Notes under the pieces: model-generated
Databases searched by the model: none
Told to the model about the DNA's origin: nothing
The model's input: only the letters and a program-made list of their open reading frames with translations
Position numbers and translations under genes: made by a program
Shown: positions 58,880-64,000 of the stretch, one piece after another
Layout of the letters: each line of letters begins with the position of its first letter
Numbering within the stretch: the first letter of the stretch is position 1
Assembly: GCA_009823505.1 (NCBI GenBank)
Contig: VZQC01014000.1
Span: 925,316 to 989,315 of the forward strand
From: Rhizomys pruinosus
Taxonomy: Eukaryota > Chordata > Mammalia > Rodentia > Spalacidae
Length of the DNA stretch: 64,000 bases
Direction: 5' to 3'

Positions 58880-60100
58880 AGTTTAATTCACTCACCCTTG
58901 TTGCCCTGGCTCCTTGAACAAAAAGGATTATCAGTTTAACAGACAGACAGACTGCCCTCTGCCAGCACTAGGCATCTTGAACACTGTGAATGCCCTGGGA
59001 CACCATGCAAAGACTGAAGCGGATCTTCCTGAAGCACAGCCTCTGCTAGGGTTGTTTGATATACTGTGTGGGGCTTCTTGCTGTCACGTGTCTCAGTGAA
59101 CTTTGGATGACCCCGCAACCATGCCTACCTAGACCAGAGGGGAGCTCTTCCCCTGGTGGTCTAGCGAAGGGACTGCTGTGATTGGTCCAAACATCCCTTT
59201 CCAGCTACATAAGCAGGCTGCTCAGGCCCTTATGGAGTCAGCTGAGGGACACGTTCCTGCGCTGCCTCCCCTGGCCCTGCCTAGCTTCGCTAGTGTGGAT
59301 CGAACTGGGCACATGCAGGAAGAAGTGGCATAGAAAGAAAAGCTGCAGTGGCGGGGTGGGCCTTCAAGGTCCTGGCCTTGGCGTCTGCCAGGCAGTCCCA
59401 GGGATGGCAGCCAAGTTGTGAAAGGGGTCAGATGGCCAGCCGTCAGAGAGCTGAAGAAGCAAGTGAATAGTTGTAGAGCAGCCAGGGTAGGAAGAAGGGC
59501 AGACGTACAGAGACAGCCAGGGCAGAGACCTAAAAGCTGTGAGGAGCCAGAGAAGAGAAACCACGGGGCCTGGTCCTCAGAAGAGTCCCAGAGAGCTGTC
59601 AAGTGTTTAGGGCCAATGGCTTTAGACCTTGGGCCTAGAGCAGTGACACTGGTCATTGCCAGTGGCTCAGCAACCCTAATTCCTAAGTCTGCCTTGAAGT
59701 TATAACACTAGCTGCAACCAATAGCTGTTTGGTTCAGCTCCCAATTCATGGGCCCACACAAGGGCTATAATATTTGTAGAGCCAAGGGTCCCAGTTCTTG
59801 AGGCACCGTGAGGATAATGGAGGATGCCACTTACTGCCACATCTGCCTGCCTACTGTCCCCTGCCCACTGCTGCCAAAGACTGAGAAGCAAAAGCTGCCA
59901 GAGACCAGCACCTAAGGAGTTCCTTCTTGTTTAGCCATGATTTCTACTCAGGTGGAGCAAAAGAACCCTCAGCCAGCGGACAGGTCACACTCCGAGTCAC
60001 AACATCGAAGTGATAACTGTAAGAATTGTCAGGAGCGGTGTTGCCCCTCACAATAATGATGGGAGAAAGGAGAGCCTTAACAGGTCAGCACTGGAGAGAA
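58880..60100 (+). other. Unassigned GC-richer block with promoter-like and small-ORF signals
   Basis: Noticeably richer in G+C than the AT-rich flanks, and free of B1/B2. Contains ATTGG (inverted CCAAT, about 59181) about 30 bp before a weak TATA-like acataag, then several short frames: 33 codons from 59231, 95 codons at 59418-59705, 39 codons at 59937-60053, and a 144-codon minus frame at 59222-59656. None shows a domain I know. It could be a decayed retrocopy, an LTR-element body or a noncoding exon. Confidence 0.4.
59937..60056 (+). other. Cysteine-containing 39-codon small ORF
   Basis: ATG in a gccATGa context, 39 codons ending C-K-N-C-Q-E-R-C-C-P-S-Q, then TAA TGA. It is hydrophilic with four cysteines in the last eleven residues. 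Homology unknown. With no visible splice or promoter support it is only a candidate. Confidence 0.2.
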
Positions 60101-60104
60101 GTGG

Positions 60105-60700
60105 CTAGAAAAGGAGAGCAAGGGATGGTAGCCTGAGAAGCAGGAGGGAGTACAGAACGTGGTAGCATAAGCATAGAAGCAGTGTTTTGAAAGATGAAGT
60201 CCTCAGTTGTGTCAAATACCTCTGCTGGGACAAGTTTATGAGGATGTATAGGTACCTTAAGGACATAATACTATGGTGGTCACGGGTGACTTTACTGAGT
60301 ACTTTTGAGGGAATAATGGTATATAAGCCCAACTGATTTGACTGAAGAGAAGGTAGTAGAGGGGAAATGAAGATTAGTTCAAGGTCTTTAAGCAGGTGGA
60401 AGAGAGTGGGATTCAGAAGACAGGTGGCTCTGCAAAGGGGCCCTTCTACTGCAGTATAGGATAGTGGAGGAGAAAACAGGCGTAAATGACAGTTAACTGG
60501 TAGATTGGGTGATAGGATTATCAGGTAATTATCACCTTGAGGGGCCTGGTAACTGTACAAAGAAATACAAGGCTGTCTCCTGACACTCTGGGGAAGAAGA
60601 CAGACATGTAAGATGAGCCTATGCAAGATAAAACCACTGCTGAGAGGGTTGACAGAAGCATAGTGGGAATTCTTGGTGGCATCTGGGGTAGTGACCATTT
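60105..60700 (-). repeat. Possible degenerate L2 ORF2 fragment with 197-codon frame
   Basis: On the minus strand: ctcagtaaagtcacccgtgaccaccatag...tccttaaggtacctatacatcctcataaacttgtcccagcagaggtatttgacacaactgagg, resembling the L2 'LSKVTSDLH...LDLSAAFDTVDH' region with frameshifts. The open frame 60105-60698 is then a pyrimidine-rich relic. Confidence 0.4.
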
Positions 60701-62474
60701 CACAGTGGTCTCACCCCACTTTCTCAGGCAGTGCTCAGCAGTTCAGACACAACATGGAGGCAGTTTCAATTGAGTTTTGCTAGACAAGTAGCCCAGAGTA
60801 GTGAAAGGCATGGGTTTTAAGATAATGTCCAAGTTAATCACAGTAATTAGACTATGAAGGCCAACATGGGTGAGAATAGTCGGGATAAAACAAGTCGAAT
60901 AGGGGTTGATAGTTACCCAGGTAGAAGCAGCAGCCCAGGAGGAGCCAGATCCCTTCAGCAGTTATGGGTATCAAGGCTGTATGTAGCATGTGTAGATTGG
61001 AAGAGATTTTTTTAAACAAGGCAGTTTGAAAGTCACAGCTGCCAATACCATCATGAGACCAACAAGTTAAGAGGAGATTTTTGCCCGAATCAATCTCTGT
61101 GACTGATTATACAATATATTTTATTTGAAAAAGTATACTGTAAAAATAAGCATAGTAATTGGCCTTTAAAAACACTAGCAAACACCTGCAGATTGAAATT
61201 TGCTAAGATATACTGTTTACATAACATTCATAAGACTATAGGAAATATATACTGATCAAAGTCATTCCTGAAGCCCCCAAACAGAGAAAATGTTCATGCA
61301 GAGAAAAATTTAAATAAATGATTGATAGACACACATTCATGATTCAGGGACCTTAAAGTTAGTACACATCATTAGATCTGGCAGCAGAAGATAAACGAAA
61401 TGAGTATCAGCTAACTAGTTGGATTTAATGTAAGTGTACTGATCTAAAGCTCTCTCTTTTAAATTATGACTACTAGGATTTTCCATGGGTGTACATAGTA
61501 AATTTGGTAGTGATAGGAATTTTTTTTGGATACCTTCTACAAATTAAGTCTTGCCTAATATATAAAAATAATATTTTATGTATAAAACTTTCCTTTGGTT
61601 AAGATTTTACGACTAGGTTCCTTCTAAAGTAAGTCTTCTGAAAATTTCACTTGCAAAATTTCTTATCATTGTATAGCAGTTTTACAGTGTTCTTTTTTTT
61701 TATTTTTAGGTAGTGCTTGCTTGTCTTTAAAAATGTTTTAGAAAATACATGGTTGATAGACCTTAAGATTAGTCTACTAACTGAATCCATTTCTACTACA
61801 GTATGATGCACTTCTCAGAGAGGCTTGCTGGTGTATCTGAGTAAACCAAACAGCTCTCTGTCTTATGATTTAGCAGAAAATTCATTTGCATTGATACTGA
61901 AGTAAACCAAAGCCTTGAGAGCATTTGGTTTTAAACTTAAGAAATTATGTTGTTTTTTTTTTTTAATTTGAAGTATCCCATTCTGATCTAGCACAGACAG
62001 TGCTAAGTCTGGGGTCCCACAGACAAGGCTGTTCAAGAGCTCTCAACAGCCTAATAGAGTACAAAAACCTTTTAATATTTCCTTATCCTGAACATGGGTT
62101 TTTTTCATTCTTGTGGTAGGGTAGAATGCTGAGCTAGGAAAGATCAGAACAAAGAGATATAAGCATTATTTAGGTTGATAAATGTGTTTCTTTTAATCTT
62201 ATTTTACCAGATTGGTACATGTTCTTGTTAGAATTATGGCTGCAGTTTTTTTTCTTCTAATTTATAAGCTAGAAAGTACCATCTTAGTCGATTTCAGCTT
62301 ATTTATTCATTAAAATTCCACTCCTAACATTTAGGCTGAGTTTTTGCTAATACTTTATGACTAGCCATAAAATAATAATAACTCAAAGCTGAACAATGAA
62401 GAATTCATTGTGGCTGACATTTCCCTGTTAACTGATCAGGCCCTGTTTTTAGCCTGATTATCCCTTAATGATTC

Positions 62475-62780
62475 ATTCCTTTATTTAATAAATATCTGTT
62501 GTGCATTTATTATATGTCAGGCTATGTCTTGAACTCTGGAGGATTCAGCAATGAACAAAATAAATAGTCCCTGCTCTCATGAAATTTTCATGCTCCTTGA
62601 TAAAATGTCAAATATGTTCACAGGATAATTTCAGACCATAATATGTACTGTGAAGGAAGTACCATGTAATTAGTGATGGAGCTGAGGTAGGGAGTTGGGA
62701 ACAACCTTAGGGCCAATTGGAGCTATAATCTGAGTGACACAAAGCAGCCAGCCTTTGGAGATTTAGAAAATGTCACAAAC
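62475..62780 (+). repeat. Ancient mammalian repeat, family uncertain
   Basis: tcattcctttatttaataaatatctgttgtgcatttattatatgtcaggctatgtc...gcaatgaacaaaataaatagtccctgctctcatgaaattttcatg is a widespread mammalian repeat wording that I cannot assign to a named family. Confidence 0.5.
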
Positions 62781-62937
62781 AGCCAGGCGTGGCAGCCCAT
62801 TCTTTTAATCCTAGCACTTGGGAAGCAGAGGCTTGAACTCTGTGAGTTTAAAGCCAGCCTGGTCTACATAGTGAGTTCTAGGCCAACCTGGACTACAGCG
62901 AGACCCTGTATCAAACAGACCAAAAAAAAAAAAAAAA
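62781..62937 (+). mobile_element. B1 SINE
   Basis: agccaggcgtggcagcccattcttttaatcc...gagaccctgtatcaaacagaccaaaa plus an A tail. Gap near gaggcttgaactctg. Confidence 0.9.
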
Positions 62938-63049
62938 GTTACAGATGCACACAAGAATTCTGAGTTTCAGATGTTTTCTTTTAACGTAGGATGAAGAGAT
63001 GACAGAGGTGGTGGTGATAATAGTAACAATAAGACATTTTAAGGAAGAA

Positions 63050-63053
<4 letters not shown>

Positions 63054-63086
<33 letters not shown>

Positions 63087-63106
63087 ATGCGTGCACACGC
63101 ATGTAT
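63054..63106. repeat. (TG)n with alternating purine-pyrimidine extension
   Basis: A TG run continuing into tacatgcgtgcacacgcatgt, strictly alternating, hence Z-DNA-prone. Confidence 0.9.
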
Positions 63107-63109
63107 TTG

Positions 63110-63270
63110 GTGTACAGTACTGGTACTAGGGAAATTATATAATCCCTATATTCCAGATACACTGAAACTCAAGGAATCTCATTTCATAGCCATGTAGCAA
63201 GTGACTGACCTGGGATTAGATCCTGTTTGTTCTGCTCCAAAGCTTATGATCCTGGCCTCACACCAAGACT
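63110..63270 (-). mobile_element. MIR remnant
   Basis: aaactcaaggaatctcatttcatagccatgtagcaagtgactgacctgggattagatcctg is reversed MIR wording. Confidence 0.65.
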
Positions 63271-63684
63271 AAAGCCAAAGCTACTGTAGTTGGAGCTGAA
63301 AGTTGTCTCTTTTTTAATTTATTGGCTCATTACTTATGAAACCTCTAGACCCTATAAAATAAGATAGTAGAAATTTATAACTGATAAAATCTTCTTGAGC
63401 AACAAAGGATAATTAAGTTAAGAAAAGGAAGCCATGGTATAGTCAAAACACTTGTGAGTTAATAACATTTTTTAATATAAGCTACATTTGTGATTACTTA
63501 TTCATGGTACTTAAGATGGTTGGAAAACACAGAGGTCTCCTTGAAGTTTCCCTCCTCATTCATTAACTGTGAACATCTTCATTCTCCTTCTCTACACTTT
63601 TACCCTTTTCCCCCTCCCCTTTTCATCAGTAGGAAAAAGTGCTTTTCTTTGTCCAGTAAGTACATATAGCAAAAAGTGCTCTCT

Positions 63685-63708
63685 GTTCTCTCTCTCTCTC
63701 TCTCTCTT

Positions 63709-63743
<35 letters not shown>

Positions 63744-63757
63744 TATATATAAAAAAT
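63685..63757. repeat. (TC)n and (TA)n microsatellites
   Basis: tctctctctctctc followed by two TA runs; source of spurious Tyr-Ile frames. Confidence 0.95.
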
Positions 63758-64000
63758 ATATCTGCACATTAGATGTCTGTGTGATTTCAGCTTTACAACT
63801 GGCTTTTTTCTCTGAATTAGGATCAAATACAATTCAAAGTGTCAATAAAATGTATCTATATTTTGATATCACCCTGTAGTAATTAAGGTATAGATTAAAC
63901 TTTTTCCTTATAAGTCGGCATATTGAAGATGAAAATAATTGAAAGCACTAAATGATACAATTTAGAATTATTCTCTATTTTTAGATCATATTTTCTAAGG

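Larger units (their letters stand above)
44302..64000 (+). other. MAN1A1 intron downstream of exon C (5' part, open at right edge)
   Basis: Begins GTAAGA and continues past the window end. Besides the repeats listed, I recognise nothing in 44302-45260, 45447-46080, 46633-47127, 47339-48330, 50331-50631, 51877-52980, 53271-53549, 53821-54394, 55466-57046, 57972-58500, 60701-62470 and 63271-63684. Confidence 0.85.

Noticed and set aside
63976..64000. Possible next MAN1A1 exon at the right edge (ttctctatttttag followed by ATCATATTTTCTAAGG)
   Set aside because: It reads I-I-F-S-K where I-F-R-K-K is expected; the extra codon and mismatch make it unconvincing with only 16 bp visible. It would need the following sequence.

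Overview
The window is nuclear DNA from a rodent. Three coding exons on the + strand (26882-26978, 28928-29043, 44221-44301) join in frame into 98 residues: 97 codons inside the exons plus one glycine codon split across the first junction. They match the start of the glycosyl-hydrolase-47 catalytic domain of MAN1A1 (mouse Man1a), the Golgi mannosyl-oligosaccharide alpha-1,2-mannosidase IA. All three have consensus GT/AG splice sites and compatible phases. The first coding exon (tail, membrane anchor, stem) and the exons after 'LSGEE' were not found and presumably lie outside the window. Everything else is intron: the end of an upstream intron (1-26881), two complete introns (1.95 kb and 15.2 kb) and the first 19.7 kb of the next one. 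I see no other convincing protein gene, no tRNA or rRNA gene, no CRISPR array and no CpG island.

The introns are full of rodent repeats: about 24 B1 copies, about 20 B2/B3-superfamily copies, several B4/ID-type SINEs, L1 3' ends, MaLR-type LTR elements, ancient MIR/L2/MER5A remnants and many microsatellites. The B1, B2/B3, B4 and MT/ORR1-like families point to a mouse-related (muroid-type) rodent. The dominant young B3-like SINE carries a 17-18 bp internal tandem duplication that I do not recognise from mouse or rat consensus sequences, so the species is probably not Mus or Rattus. I cannot name it.

Layout: 1-26881, upstream intron with a MER5A, an MT-like LTR broken by a SINE, a 150-bp inverted duplication (7364/8672), a solo LTR at 20321 and a 5'-truncated L1 at 16516; 26882-29043, two exons 1.9 kb apart, with a SINE inserted 24 bp past the second donor site; 29044-44220, intron with a tandem SINE dimer, a B1 with a fold-back junction and a complete MaLR provirus (41103-43157) with perfect target-site duplication; 44221-44301, third exon, carrying the probable catalytic glutamate and preceded by a 55-bp tandem duplication; 44302-64000, intron with a (TACA)n array, L1 3' ends, a possible in-frame cryptic exon at 57047-57118, a B2/B3-B1 chimera and an unexplained GC-richer block at 58880-60100.

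The most interesting signals are the duplication-bearing B3 subfamily, the SINE dimer and chimera, the fold-back B1 junction, the inverted duplication, the intact MaLR with a 273-codon open frame, and the candidate 24-codon cassette exon.
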